This document shows positions 50,301-56,339 of a stretch of 64,000 nucleotides of DNA, in pieces. Both the position numbers and the translations under genes were made by a program. The notes under the pieces are model-generated. The model ran no database searches. It was not told where the DNA came from and saw only the letters and a program-made list of their open reading frames with translations. Source of the DNA: Podocnemis expansa. Taxonomy: Eukaryota > Chordata > Testudines > Podocnemididae. The stretch is taken from positions 6,838,445 to 6,902,444 of the forward strand of contig ML681964.1 in NCBI GenBank assembly GCA_007922195.1, read 5' to 3'. Each line of letters opens with the position of its first letter. The first letter of the stretch is position 1.

Positions 50301-53300
50301 CTGATGTCCCAACCTCCTGGCTGCAGAAAGGAGTCACTTCCTAGGGACAAAGGTGGAACATACAGTTTCTCTTCTGCAGCCAGCTGGATGGAGATCCTCT
50401 TTGCTGAACTCCTTCTCTATGGCTGCAGCGTGGGAGACTGGTGACCCTTCAACGTAGTAAAAACTGTACTTGCGGCCCTTGAGGCAGAAAGGTTGGGAAC
50501 GACTGGGATACAGGGCATGGAATTGCTTTTTCTCTGCCGAATGTAAGGAGAAAGACCACACCTCATTGAGGGGTACTGTACAGTAAATTCATTTTAACTT
50601 TTCCCCTAACTCACGAGTGTTCAAAACCAAAAGACCCAGGACTAGATTTACAAGGGGAACCTTGGCCTTGCAGTGATGAACATCGCAATGCCCAAACTTT
50701 CAGGTACCTGCTGCCTAGGGAAATTCATAACCCTGACTGAGCTCAGGCTTCCTTAACAATGCATGGGGAGAGTTAGGCGTTTATAAAGGGATTCGCAGAG
50801 CCACACATTGAACAAGGAACCATGATCTATGATCTGGAGAGGGACTTAAGATCACAGGACTGCCCTAACCACTAATCAAGTAATCCTCAAGGTCTCTTTA
50901 GCCCAAGACAGTTAAATTCTTTGCACAATTTGGAACCCCATCACCAGGACAGATCGGAAGACAGCAACCCTAGGACATGCAGTAGCCCAGTTGTTCAAGC
51001 ACTCCCCTGGGCGCAGAGACACATGGGTTCAAGCCCCTGCTCCAAAGCAGACAGAGTGGGGACCAGAACCAGGTAAATAAAAGAAGAGAGATAGTGGCAC
51101 CTCCTTCTCAGTCTTCTGTGTGGGACAGGCACGTTCAGAACACAGCTGCTGTACTGGACGCTGCAGGGGAGGAAGACAAGGGAACGCCCCATTTGCGAAT
51201 GCTGCCAGAGCTCAGGCTTGAGTCAGACACGGAGCTGCTCAGCAGTGCCAAACTGTGGGCAAATTTGTGAACGCCCACTCACAGAAGCCTATGCGGCTTG
51301 GGGACTTTAGAGTGGAGATTTAAATCCACAGAAACTTTAGGAACCTACAGGTTTAGGTGGCAGCTGCGTGTTAGTTCTGTGAATGCCTAAACGCTACCTA
51401 AATGACGGATTTGGGCAGCTAGGTGCCTAAGCCCCCTCGAGAATCTAACAAATGCAGTACATTAATTCCTTCTGTATACCAGGGACTTCTTGGTTACCAA
51501 TCATGTTACTGGGAAATATATTAAAAGTGAGAATGCCTTAGAAGACTCTGGCTTCCCAGAAAGTCTTTGAGAAAATTTTAATATTCTTTATTTGACTACA
51601 ATTATTAGTTCATATCTGCATTTCAGAAAAACTCACATTTGTTAGGGGAAAAGAACACTCTCTCCAAAAGCAGCAGATCTTGATACCGTATGGACCAGCT
51701 AGAGCAGCAGACAAACTCCTTGACTCTTAAAACAGAACATGCTAGCTTAAAAGACAAAGCAATTTTACCCTAAACAGGATTGCTGCGATGTGAGCTTACT
51801 CCTGGATGCTCATTTTAGTCACGTCTGGCAAGGATTCTGAAAAGAATTTAGAATTCCCAATGATATACTACCACAAGCACATATGAACATGTATTTTGAG
51901 CAGGAAATTATGCAACTTCATTAATAATCCTGTGTTATTTAAATTTCAGATTTTTTAGCGAAGATTTAATGGAGTTCAGCCTACCCACATGCTATTTTAG
52001 TACCAGTCTCCATTTCAGCCTCGCTAAAGTTTAGCTTATCTTCCTTTCATCTTTGTACTCCAGCTCATGTCAACTATTTTCATTGCTAAATGTTTGTCAG
52101 AGAGAGGGCTTTAGGTGAGAGAAAAAAGCTTGTCCAACTCCTATAAAGAATTTTCTGCTGTCAAACATTATGACATTTAGGTACTATAAGAAGCCCACTC
52201 TATGGCAAAGGAACAGTCCTGAAAATGACAAAATTGGTAAATTATCAATTCTTGGTGAAATAATTTCTAGATATGCAGTCACAACACGGGCTATTTAGCT
52301 GCCAGCACAATAAATGAGCTCCTCCAAAGTCAATATAATTGCTTCATAAAGCATTGCCAAATCTTTTCCACTACAGCTACAGGAACTGTTACGTAATCAA
52401 CTGCTATTATATACAGTATAATAAAACCCATCTTTTTCACTCAATATATTTTAAGGGAAAAGGGAGAAATTACTTTCCTGTAATTTCCGTAAAGCTAGAC
52501 ATCCCACACCTGCCCCAACCCTTTGATAAAGCCCAGTCAATCTAACTCCTCTGTGATCAGGCACAATCCAACATCCTGTTATGTAACAGACTGAAACCCG
52601 GACATGTCCAACCATCTGACCTGCTGAGCTCATTACATGATCACAACCCACAGCAAAGGCAGGTCTGCTCCCTCCCCCCACCTGTTACAGTCCTGCTCTT
52701 GCAAGAGCCTGTCCACGTGAGAGGAATTTTAAACGTGTCTCCACTCCAATCACAGGGGCGCACACATGAACCGACGGATCGGCTGTGCTCCCAGGAGCTA
52801 GCAGCACCTGGGTGAGCTCTACCCCACCGCAGGGTGATCACATGCAGGAACTTCCCTAACACCCCCTCTAATTTCCCAACACCGCTCCCCGTTGTCAGCT
52901 AGCAAGTATTATACCAAATAAGTGAGCCCCCCTAAACTTCCCTCTACGCCCCCGCCAATTTCAAGTCCTGATCAGATGCCCCGATTTTACAAGGACGATC
53001 CCACATTCAGGCTTTGTCTTACACAGGTGCCTCTTCACCCCAGCCTGATTTTTCTCACTTACTATCCAGCCCCCTCGCCCCCAGGATCCCAAGGCGGGGT
53101 ACCCAGCCCGTCTCACTACAACAACTGGGATCAAGTGCCGGGGGAACGGGCAGCACGCCTCCTCTCCCCACCTGCACCCCCAGCCTGCCTCGCAAAAGGC
53201 CAGCGGACCAGCTCCGTTCTGCAGGCATTCTAACCACGCCCCTTCAGAACGCTGGGCGCGGCCGCCCCGTGTCCCAAGGTTCTAACCACGCCCCTTCAGA

Positions 53301-53832
53301 CCGCTGGGCGCGGCCGCCCTGTGTCCCAAAGTTCTAACCACGCCCCTTCAGACCGCTGGGCGCGGCCGCCCCGTGTCCCAAGGTTCTAACCACGCCCCCT
53401 TCCGAACGCAAGGCTCCTTCCCGGCGGCTCGGCCCGCACTGCAGCGCGTAGAGGCAGCGCGGTTCGCCGCCCCTCGGAACCCGGCTGCGTGGGCGGAGTC
53501 AACGCACAAGCCCCGCCCCTCCGGCGAGCGCCGCAGCGACCGGGGCGCCCCACGTGTCCCCGCACGCCCCGAGGAATGTAGGTCACCAAAACAACGGCCT
53601 CACGTGTCGCCGCCGGCGGCCGCCCAGCCCCGCCTTATTATGCAATCGTTACGTCACAGACCCGCGCGGCCAATGAGCGCGCACGCAGCGGAGAACGTAA
53701 ACACAGCGCGCACATGGCTGGGCCAGCGGGGCCATGTGAGCCAGGGCAGGCGCGCGCCGCCGCGTCCCCGGGGCCCCGCCGCCCCCTTCCCCGGCCCCGC
53801 CGGACTCGGCTCCTACCTGCGCTGACCTCCAT
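32108..53832 (-). CDS. NR1D2: Nuclear receptor subfamily 1 group D member 2 (REV-ERB beta), complete, 8 coding exons
   Basis: This is a haem-sensing nuclear receptor that represses transcription from ROR elements, recruits NCoR-type corepressors, and works in the circadian clock and lipid metabolism (family knowledge). CDS segments on the minus strand are 53832-53817, 47470-47210, 43976-43888, 42968-42824, 41266-40638, 38571-38386, 35181-34971 and 32304-32108. All junctions are GT/AG and keep phase; the sum is 1734 nt (577 residues). Order: Ser-rich N-terminus (about 1-92), C4 zinc-finger DNA-binding domain (about 99-171), hinge (172-380), ligand-binding domain (381-577). The LBD ends [11 protein letters not shown] with no helix 12 after it, as in REV-ERBs. 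Cys382 and His566 match the human haem ligands Cys384 and His568. The DBD is nearly identical to human NR1D2 as I recall it, and the MEV start and [18 protein letters not shown] segment distinguish it from NR1D1. No frameshift or stop was seen. Confidence 0.97.
32744..32822 (+). repeat. Snap-back repeat fragment with (TTA)n tail
   Basis: AACAACAAGGAGTTGTGTGG and CACTTTAAGACTAA match the start of the snap-back family, then the sequence runs into poly-T and an ATTATTATT microsatellite. Intron 7. Confidence 0.6.
32823..34499. other. Intron 7 body, no feature recognised
   Basis: Non-coding, moderately AT-rich. The part near 33660-33840 has the AAGCATG / TTAAGCAT phrase common to dispersed sauropsid repeats, but the boundaries are not clear. 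Confidence 0.5.
34500..34620. repeat. Dispersed repeat with CACCAGCGTAAAACTGGCA motif
   Basis: The text resembles a common reptile repeat with TTTACACCAGTGTAA phrases. Related stretches lie at 41357-41465 and 42195-42420. Family assignment is from memory. Confidence 0.4.
34971..35181 (-). CDS. NR1D2: NR1D2 coding exon 7, central ligand-binding domain
   Basis: The acceptor TTTGCCAG precedes 35181 and the donor GTAAGG begins at 34970. The 211 bases encode [20 protein letters not shown] to [11 protein letters not shown]. Apart from possible single residues it reads the same as the human protein as I recall it, so this is among the most constrained exons of the window. Confidence 0.96.
35182..35999. 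other. Intron 6, proximal part, no feature recognised
   Basis: Ordinary intronic sequence between exon 7 and the degenerate tandem repeat. No RNA gene or transposon end was seen. Confidence 0.5.
36000..36420. repeat. Degenerate CAG/CCAAAA-type tandem repeat in intron 6
   Basis: Imperfect units of roughly 55-75 bp recur, each with CTACCA(CCA)AAA followed by GCTGG.GCAGCAG and a TTTTT run (near 36150, 36205, 36270 and 36330). Open frames through it are a by-product of the repeat and have no recognised protein. Confidence 0.6.
36836..36930 (+). mobile_element. Snap-back repeat, half copy
   Basis: It matches the family with GACTCCTGCGGCACCTTAG, ACTAACAAATTT and TGTCAGATGCA blocks found four more times in the window. 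Only one arm is present. Intron 6. Confidence 0.65.
37071..37112 (+). repeat. Composite CT and CA microsatellite
   Basis: CTCTCTCCCTCTCTCTCTG followed by a CACACACA run. Intron 6. Confidence 0.8.
37727..37932. mobile_element. hAT-type MITE with 8-bp TSD (GTCTACGT / GTCTATGT)
   Basis: A 206-bp element begins CAGGGGTCTCAAAC and ends GTTTGAGACCCCG. The flanks at 37719-37726 and 37933-37940 differ at one base. It has GC-rich subterminal sequence (ATGTGGCCCATGGGCCGCAT). It lies in intron 6. Confidence 0.88.
38386..38571 (-). CDS. NR1D2: NR1D2 coding exon 6, start of ligand-binding domain
   Basis: The acceptor TTCTAG precedes 38571 and the donor GTGAGA begins at 38385. The 186 bases encode [20 protein letters not shown] to LLKAGTFE. 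Cys382, the second residue encoded here, is the redox-sensitive haem-ligand Cys of REV-ERB beta. The segment [20 protein letters not shown] forms the helix 3-5 signature region of nuclear receptor LBDs. Confidence 0.95.
38572..40290. other. Intron 5, no feature recognised before the MITE
   Basis: AT-rich non-coding sequence with a G-rich tract near 39560-39585. No transposon ends or conserved reading frame were seen. Confidence 0.5.
40299..40440 (+). mobile_element. hAT-type MITE with perfect 8-bp TSD (GCTTAAAT)
   Basis: A 142-bp element starts CAGGCCTCAACAAATC and ends GTGAGCCCTG. It is flanked on both sides by GCTTAAAT (40291-40298 and 40441-40448). It shares its sequence, in opposite orientation, with the element at 43624-43775; its right terminal repeat is shortened. 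It lies in intron 5. Confidence 0.85.
40638..41266 (-). CDS. NR1D2: NR1D2 coding exon 5, C-terminal extension and hinge
   Basis: The acceptor TTCCTTAG precedes 41266 and the donor GTACAG starts at 40637. The 629 bases encode [20 protein letters not shown], the DBD extension, then the long, weakly conserved hinge. The hinge keeps blocks seen in mammals such as [27 protein letters not shown] and the GHCMNF region. It ends GRMHL, and the next codon Val comes from exon 6, so the in-frame GTA CAG TAA here is intron. Confidence 0.95.
41357..41465. repeat. Dispersed sauropsid repeat fragment
   Basis: Contains GGAGTAACTCCACTGGGGCC and AGCCAGTGTAAGATT phrases, related to the fragments at 34500 and 42195. 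Intron 4. Confidence 0.4.
41552..41803. mobile_element. MITE with TIR AGGCCCGGTCTACACACA
   Basis: The left end AGGCCCGGTCTACACACA pairs with the complement of the right end, AAGGGACTGTTTACACACA. The body holds repeated GTTTAA / TTAAAC words. It belongs to the broad GTCTACAC-ended class seen elsewhere in the window. Intron 4. Confidence 0.6.
42195..42420. repeat. Dispersed sauropsid repeat fragment
   Basis: Contains CACTAGTGTAAATCCAGAAC and TGGATTTACACCAGAGTAAC in inverted relation. Related to 34500-34620. Intron 4. Confidence 0.45.
42711..42774. repeat. Perfect 32-bp tandem duplication beside exon 4
   Basis: Positions 42711-42742 and 42743-42774 are identical. The pair lies in intron 4, 50 bp downstream of the exon 4 donor on the gene strand. 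Perfect identity means it is recent, polymorphic, or an assembly slip. Confidence 0.95.
42824..42968 (-). CDS. NR1D2: NR1D2 coding exon 4, second zinc finger
   Basis: The acceptor CTTCAG precedes 42968 and the donor GTACGT begins at 42823. The 145 bases encode [16 protein letters not shown] through [17 protein letters not shown], giving the P-box remainder, the second C4 zinc site and the start of the C-terminal extension that contacts the A/T-rich 5' half of an RORE. A perfect 32-bp tandem duplication lies about 50 bp downstream of the donor. Confidence 0.96.
43260..43408 (-). mobile_element. MIR-like CORE-SINE fragment
   Basis: Read on plus, the stretch GGCTAAGTGACTTACCCAAG followed by ATCACACAGG is the complement of the conserved MIR core, and TTTTAGCCACTAGACCACCC is the complement of its tRNA-like head. 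Amniote-wide MIR is the closest family known to me. Intron 3. Confidence 0.7.
43624..43775 (-). mobile_element. hAT-type MITE with 8-bp TSD (GTATAATC / GTATAACC)
   Basis: A 152-bp element with near-perfect terminal repeats, CAGGGGTGGACAAA at the left and the complement of CAGGCCTGGACAAA at the right. The 8-bp flanks differ by one base. It is the same family as 40299-40440 and lies in intron 3, about 110 bp past the exon 3 donor. Confidence 0.85.
43888..43976 (-). CDS. NR1D2: NR1D2 coding exon 3, first zinc finger
   Basis: The acceptor TTTCCAG precedes 43976 and the donor GTACAG begins at 43887. The 89 bases encode residues 93-122, [11 protein letters not shown] to EGCK. Cys101, Cys104, Cys118 and Cys121 form the first C4 zinc site, and the P-box EGCK is split by the intron at the position usual for nuclear receptors. 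Confidence 0.96.
44035..45713. other. Intron 2 part; possible MITE near 44035, otherwise unassigned
   Basis: GGTCTTGTCTATACTGG at 44034-44050 and GTGTCCACACCTACTGTG near 44098 resemble the GTCTACAC-ended MITE class, but no paired ends were confirmed. The rest is unassigned AT-rich intron. Confidence 0.35.
45714..45937. mobile_element. hAT-type MITE abutting the next element
   Basis: The ends are CACTAGTTCTCAGCC at the left and the complement of CAGCAATTCTCAACTG at the right. The candidate 8-bp flanks match at only four positions, so the target duplication is decayed or absent. The neighbouring element inserted at or beside its right end. Confidence 0.65.
45946..46138. mobile_element. hAT-type MITE with perfect 8-bp TSD (CTCTAATC)
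   Basis: 193 bp with inverted ends CAGTGGTTTTCAAA and TTTGAAAACCATTG. CTCTAATC is repeated exactly at 45938-45945 and 46139-46146. These ends are of the Charlie-like hAT type. It lies in intron 2 and abuts another such element on its left. Confidence 0.9.
46147..47209. other. Intron 2, exon 2-proximal part, no feature recognised
   Basis: AT-rich non-coding sequence; a short (AT)n run lies near 46765. No transposon ends were seen. Confidence 0.5.
47210..47470 (-). CDS. NR1D2: NR1D2 coding exon 2, Ser-rich N-terminal domain
   Basis: The acceptor is CCCCCAG before 47470 and the donor GTATGT starts at 47209. The 261 bases encode residues 6-92 plus one base of Lys93. The start, [18 protein letters not shown], is the conserved REV-ERB N-terminus. 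The following residues are mostly Ser with Asp, Glu and Gly and differ clearly from human, as expected for the variable A/B region. It ends [10 protein letters not shown] just before the DNA-binding domain. Confidence 0.95.
47471..48106. other. Intron 1 part next to exon 2
   Basis: No transposon ends were seen. A G run lies near 47898-47909. A weak purine-rich stretch precedes the snap-back element. Confidence 0.45.
48107..48366. mobile_element. Snap-back (foldback) repeat, rearranged palindrome
   Basis: Two arms with TGAGCTTTCATGGGC.AAGTCCCA and TTTTGTCAGATGCC pair with ATCTGACAAAATGGGAC and CCCACAAAAGCTCATG. The outer part, AAACAAACAAGGAGTCCTGT, is inverted relative to the usual family order, and the copy ends AACATGGCTACCCC..TTGG. 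Intron 1. Confidence 0.75.
48367..49171. other. Intron 1, no feature recognised
   Basis: AT-rich non-coding sequence without clear repeats. Confidence 0.5.
49172..49415. mobile_element. Possible MITE, GTCTACAC-ended class
   Basis: The left part GACCTACTCTACACACTTAA and the right part CCACTGTAGACATGGACC are roughly inverted. The body has AATGGCATGCTGTGGCCATGCC palindromic sequence. No target duplication was found. Confidence 0.4.
49680..50365. repeat. GC-rich tandem units flanking a TIR element, intron 1
   Basis: Two stretches, about 49800-49955 and 50222-50355, are homologous direct copies with TGGCTGCAGAA.GGAG.CAC and GGTCCCTGCTG.AGCCA blocks; a weaker third copy covers 49690-49800. Between the first two lies a separate inverted-repeat element at 49970-50206. 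Confidence 0.6.
49970..50206. mobile_element. TIR element of GGATATCC words
   Basis: The ends are AGAGCCCTGCACGGAT and the complement of AGAGCCCTGCAGATCCACGG. The body is an internal duplication of CTGCATCCACAAGAAATGG with CTGCGGATATCC, rich in GGATATCC palindromes. No convincing target duplication was seen. Confidence 0.65.
50815..51060. mobile_element. tRNA-derived SINE, possibly two opposed halves
   Basis: At 50982-51045 AGTAGCCCAGTTGTTCAAGC resembles a pol III A box and GGGTTCAAGCCCC a B box. At 50855-50880 CTGCCCTAACCACTAATC reads as a complement of the same head. No anticodon-stem structure for a functional tRNA was identified. Confidence 0.55.
51061..53227. other. Intron 1, mostly unassigned
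   Basis: The stretch 51240-51430 has TAGGTGGCAGC..GTTAG and AGCTAGGTGCCTAAGCCCCC, phrases of a common dispersed sauropsid repeat. The rest to about 52700 is AT-rich and unassigned, then GC rises toward the CpG island. Confidence 0.4.
53228..53409. repeat. 52-bp minisatellite, 3.5 copies, in NR1D2 intron 1
   Basis: Units start at 53228, 53280, 53332 and 53384 (partial). The three full units are 52 bp each and differ at only a few bases. Each carries CCACGCCCC, a KLF/Sp-type site, and GCGGCCGC. The array sits at the edge of the CpG island, about 435-605 bp from the ATG. Confidence 0.95.
53551..53556. promoter_or_regulatory. E-box CACGTG (intron 1, distal)
   Basis: A perfect palindromic E-box, the CLOCK:BMAL1 site class, 260 bp inside intron 1 from the exon 1 donor. 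It is part of a compact cluster of clock elements. Confidence 0.7.
53575..53585 (+). promoter_or_regulatory. RORE, AATGTAGGTCA
   Basis: All 11 positions match the ROR/REV-ERB response consensus WAWNTRGGTCA, on the strand opposite to the gene. It would allow feedback by ROR and REV-ERB proteins, including NR1D2 itself. Confidence 0.65.
53601..53606. promoter_or_regulatory. E-box CACGTG (intron 1, proximal)
   Basis: A second perfect CACGTG, 50 bp from the first one and on the exon 1 side. Paired E-boxes are common in core clock promoters. Confidence 0.7.
53638..53646 (+). promoter_or_regulatory. D-box, TTATGCAAT
   Basis: Matches the DBP/TEF/HLF and E4BP4 (NFIL3) site class TTATGYAA. It sits three bases from a CRE-like TTACGTCA. 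Confidence 0.6.
53649..53656 (+). promoter_or_regulatory. CRE-like element, TTACGTCA
   Basis: Differs from TGACGTCA at one base and is also close to the E4BP4 consensus TTACGTAA. CREB/ATF or NFIL3 binding is plausible. Confidence 0.55.
53817..53832 (-). CDS. NR1D2: NR1D2 coding exon 1 (start codon exon)
   Basis: The ATG at 53832 begins MEVSA, matching the MEVNA start of mammalian REV-ERB beta. Only 16 coding bases lie here, followed by the donor GTAGGA (GT at 53816-53815). The exon ends in phase 1; its last G joins GA of exon 2 to make Gly6. The 5' UTR extends to higher coordinates in the CpG island; the transcription start cannot be fixed from sequence alone. Confidence 0.92.
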
Positions 53833-54033
53833 GGCGTCCCGCCTGGGGCGCTGCCCGCAGCTCGCCGACAGGCCTCACCCGCAGCCGCCCGCTCCCCGCC
53901 GCCACCCGACCGTGCCTGGCTCCGCAAGGCGGCCGCGGCGGAGCCGGTTCCCTGCGGCCGCGGCTGCTCCGCTTCCTGCCTCCGCTCCGCAAATGACAAC
54001 AAAAGCGAGGGAGCCGCAGAGTGCCGCGCCGAC

Positions 54034-54039
54034 CACGTG
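54034..54039. promoter_or_regulatory. E-box CACGTG upstream of NR1D2 start codon
   Basis: A perfect CACGTG about 200 bp upstream of the ATG, in the probable proximal promoter or 5' UTR, inside GTCACGTGGTC on the gene strand. Confidence 0.65.
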
Positions 54040-54200
54040 ACCCGCCTCTTCCCTTCCGCCCGGCCGCGGGGCGGGGCAGCGCGCGCCCCGGGCCCCGCCC
54101 CTTCCCCGCTGACGCGCTGCCCGCGCCGCCCTGCCGCGGGGCGATCACCGCCCCGAGCCCCGGGCCGGTCCCTCAAGGGCCACCCCACTGGGAAGGGAAG

Positions 54201-54454
54201 CCGCAGGCGTGTGGCCCTGTCACAGATTTCTGGCTCCCCTGCGCTGTGGTGGGGGCAAAACCCCGCTTCCTCAGAAAGGAGTGACGCTAACTGCGAGGGG
54301 GTGTCACACCCTAACAGCAAATCGGAGCAGTTGTTAGCGTCAAACCAAGCCTGAAGTCAAGCTAAAGCCTTTCGTACAATGATGTTGCGGGTATTGGGCA
54401 TGATAATATCATTGCAGGCGGCTGGAAATAATTTTGGGGGCTGCATGGGTGCGG
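54201..54454. other. NR1D2 upstream flank, no feature recognised
   Basis: Composition falls from the CpG island to ordinary sequence. GATGTTGCGGGTATTGGGCA is unassigned. Confidence 0.45.
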
Positions 54455-54740
54455 GAGTAGGGCTAGCAGATGCCAAAGCATGGAAAGGAGGACAGGGAAG
54501 TATGAAAAGGGGGACACTGGAGGAAGCAGGGAGAAAATGTAGTCGTAGTGTAATATTCTTATGTTTGTAGGGGGCCTGGAACATTTCTCCCTAAAAATAG
54601 GGTGTTCTGGGGTATTCCAGCAGACTTTAAACGCTGTAAGTCAAAAGCCAGACAAAATTTTTAAAATGCCCCCCGCATGGAGGAAGTGAAGGTCAAACGG
54701 AGGACATGTCCTCCTTTTGCCCCACATCTGGTAACCCTAC
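54455..54740. mobile_element. TIR element, AGGGTTACCAGA family, copy 1
   Basis: The left end AGGGCTAGCAGATG and the right end ACATCTGGTAACCCT are inverted. Internal blocks AGCATGGAAAG, AGAAAATGTAGT, CTCCCTAAAAATAGGGTG, AAAAGCCAGACAAAAT and GGAGGACATGT are shared in order with copy 2 at 55194-55476. Confidence 0.75.
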
Positions 54741-55193
54741 CCATGAACCCCACGTTCGAGACCCCTGGTCTGGCATGCGTGTGGTTATCCTGCCAGGGAG
54801 AGGGGGCATCACAACCCTGGAGTAGGTGGCCAGGAGCAGCGCTTGGGTTTGTGGCACACCCCTGCAGCGGAGCGACGCCGGCACAGACAGTGACATCGTC
54901 AGGGGAGCGCAGTGCCACTGTCCCCTTTTGGCGCCCCTCAAACATCAGTGCCTCCCTGCAACGCTTGCCCGGCTTACCGGGTTGTGCCGGCCCTGTAGGT
55001 GGCCCAGTCCAGCTCTCCAGGGCTGGGACTGCCTCGTGCTCAGGCCATCTGGCGCTGGGGCGCGCAGGCTCACGGCTCATGGCCCAGGTGGATCAGCACG
55101 GAGGCAGGCCGGGGCCAACACGCTGGCAGTGGGGGTAGGGTAGGCTGGTGCAAAAGCACAGGGTAAGGTGTCGGGGCTGTCACATCTCTAAGA
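54741..55193. other. GC-rich spacer between the two TIR elements
   Basis: No gene recognised. CAGCGGAGCGACGCCGGCAC resembles parts of GC-rich MITEs elsewhere in the window. Confidence 0.4.
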
Positions 55194-55476
55194 ATAGGGT
55201 TACCAGAAACAAAAGCATGGAAAGAAGGGCACAGAAGTATGAAAAAGAGGATGTTGCAGGACACATGGAGAAAATGTAGCATTCATGTAATATTCTGCTG
55301 TCTTTAGGGGGCCCCGGAACACTTCTCCCTAAAAATAGGGTGTTCCAGCATACTTTATCCCCTGTAAGTAAAAAGCCAGACAAAATCATGTATTTTTTAA
55401 ATGTCTGCTGGATGAAAGATGTGAAGGTAAAAAGGAGGACATGTGCTCCTTTTGTCTGATCTCTGGTAACCCTATC
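55194..55476. mobile_element. TIR element, AGGGTTACCAGA family, copy 2
   Basis: Perfect 14-bp inverted ends ATAGGGTTACCAGA and TCTGGTAACCCTAT. Same internal order as copy 1, 283 bp. No 8-bp target duplication was seen; a TA target is possible because the ends can be read as starting at TA. Confidence 0.8.
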
Positions 55477-56339
55477 CAAGAATAATGGTGCTCTGGGGCT
55501 GGGGGAGGTACTCAGGCCAGTGGCACGTCAGGGACTGGGGTGGACTGGCCAGCCTGGGGCTGCTAGAGCGGGTGGGCGCTGTGCCATTGAGGCAGCTTAG
55601 GCTGATGCTCTGGCAGTGGGGTGGAGTGCTCACCAGTGGGTCCATCTGGCCAGCCTGGCTGGTGCTCGGGCTGCCCAGATCAGGGCTCTGGTGGATGGTG
55701 GGGATGGGGAGGGGCAGGGCAGGGGGCTAACCTCCCCAGACAAGCAGTTCACAAGCCATCCCTACATGTGACAGTCCAGTATTACTAGGAGTGTGTATCA
55801 GAATCCAGATATGCTGTTCTCTACAGGGTCCCACCTGATCCATCTCTATCTGTTCAAAGGGCACCGCAGCCACTGGGGTTGGGATCACAAGGCACAGAAA
55901 TCATGCACCTCCTTCATGGAAGTGCCGCCAGAAGAATCTGAGAGCCCCTTGTAGTGTGTTCTCTCCCCTCAAGTGCCTGTGACTCGGTAGGACTGGGTAT
56001 AGCAGTCTCTCCTAGAACTTTTTGGGTACTTGTTGCGATGGCTCCTGAGCTTGGGGATCTTTTGTCACTTGCCGGAACCACCACTTGATCTAGAGGTCAA
56101 AGTGGGGCCCCTGCTTGATCCATTGGGTACTACCCTCTTGCTCTCCAAAAGTGACTGCCTGCTCCCAAGCACAGCTCAGGTTTGATCCTCCTGTTGTTCC
56201 AACATGAAGTCCCAACTTTCTGATAGCTACTGGTAGTCGTGATTTACCTTCTTTCACAGCTCTGGTCTAACAAGATGTCAAGTCAGTGCTCTTGTCTGAA
56301 CTGAGGGGCATGCACCTGGATCTGTTATCCCGGCTCAGT
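55477..56339. other. Unassigned flank of the Gypsy remnant
   Basis: Non-coding as far as can be seen. It may include more of the decayed Gypsy internal region on the minus strand, but no reverse transcriptase motif was recognised. Confidence 0.35.

Larger units (their letters stand above)
53240..54200. promoter_or_regulatory. CpG island promoter of NR1D2
   Basis: The GC content and CpG density rise sharply over about 1 kb that covers exon 1 and both flanks, against an AT-rich background. It contains GC boxes such as GGGGCGGGG at 54068-54076, CACGTG motifs and CCAAT at 53670. There is no evident TATA box at the start. This is typical of a broad vertebrate promoter. Confidence 0.85.

Noticed and set aside
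50982..51045. Functional tRNA gene
   Set aside because: A-box and B-box-like text is present, but no cloverleaf with a paired anticodon stem was found; a tRNA-derived SINE fits better.
53649..54320. 223-codon minus-strand open frame over the NR1D2 promoter
   Set aside because: It lies in the CpG island in a different frame from the MEVSA start, has no family resemblance, and is expected from high GC.
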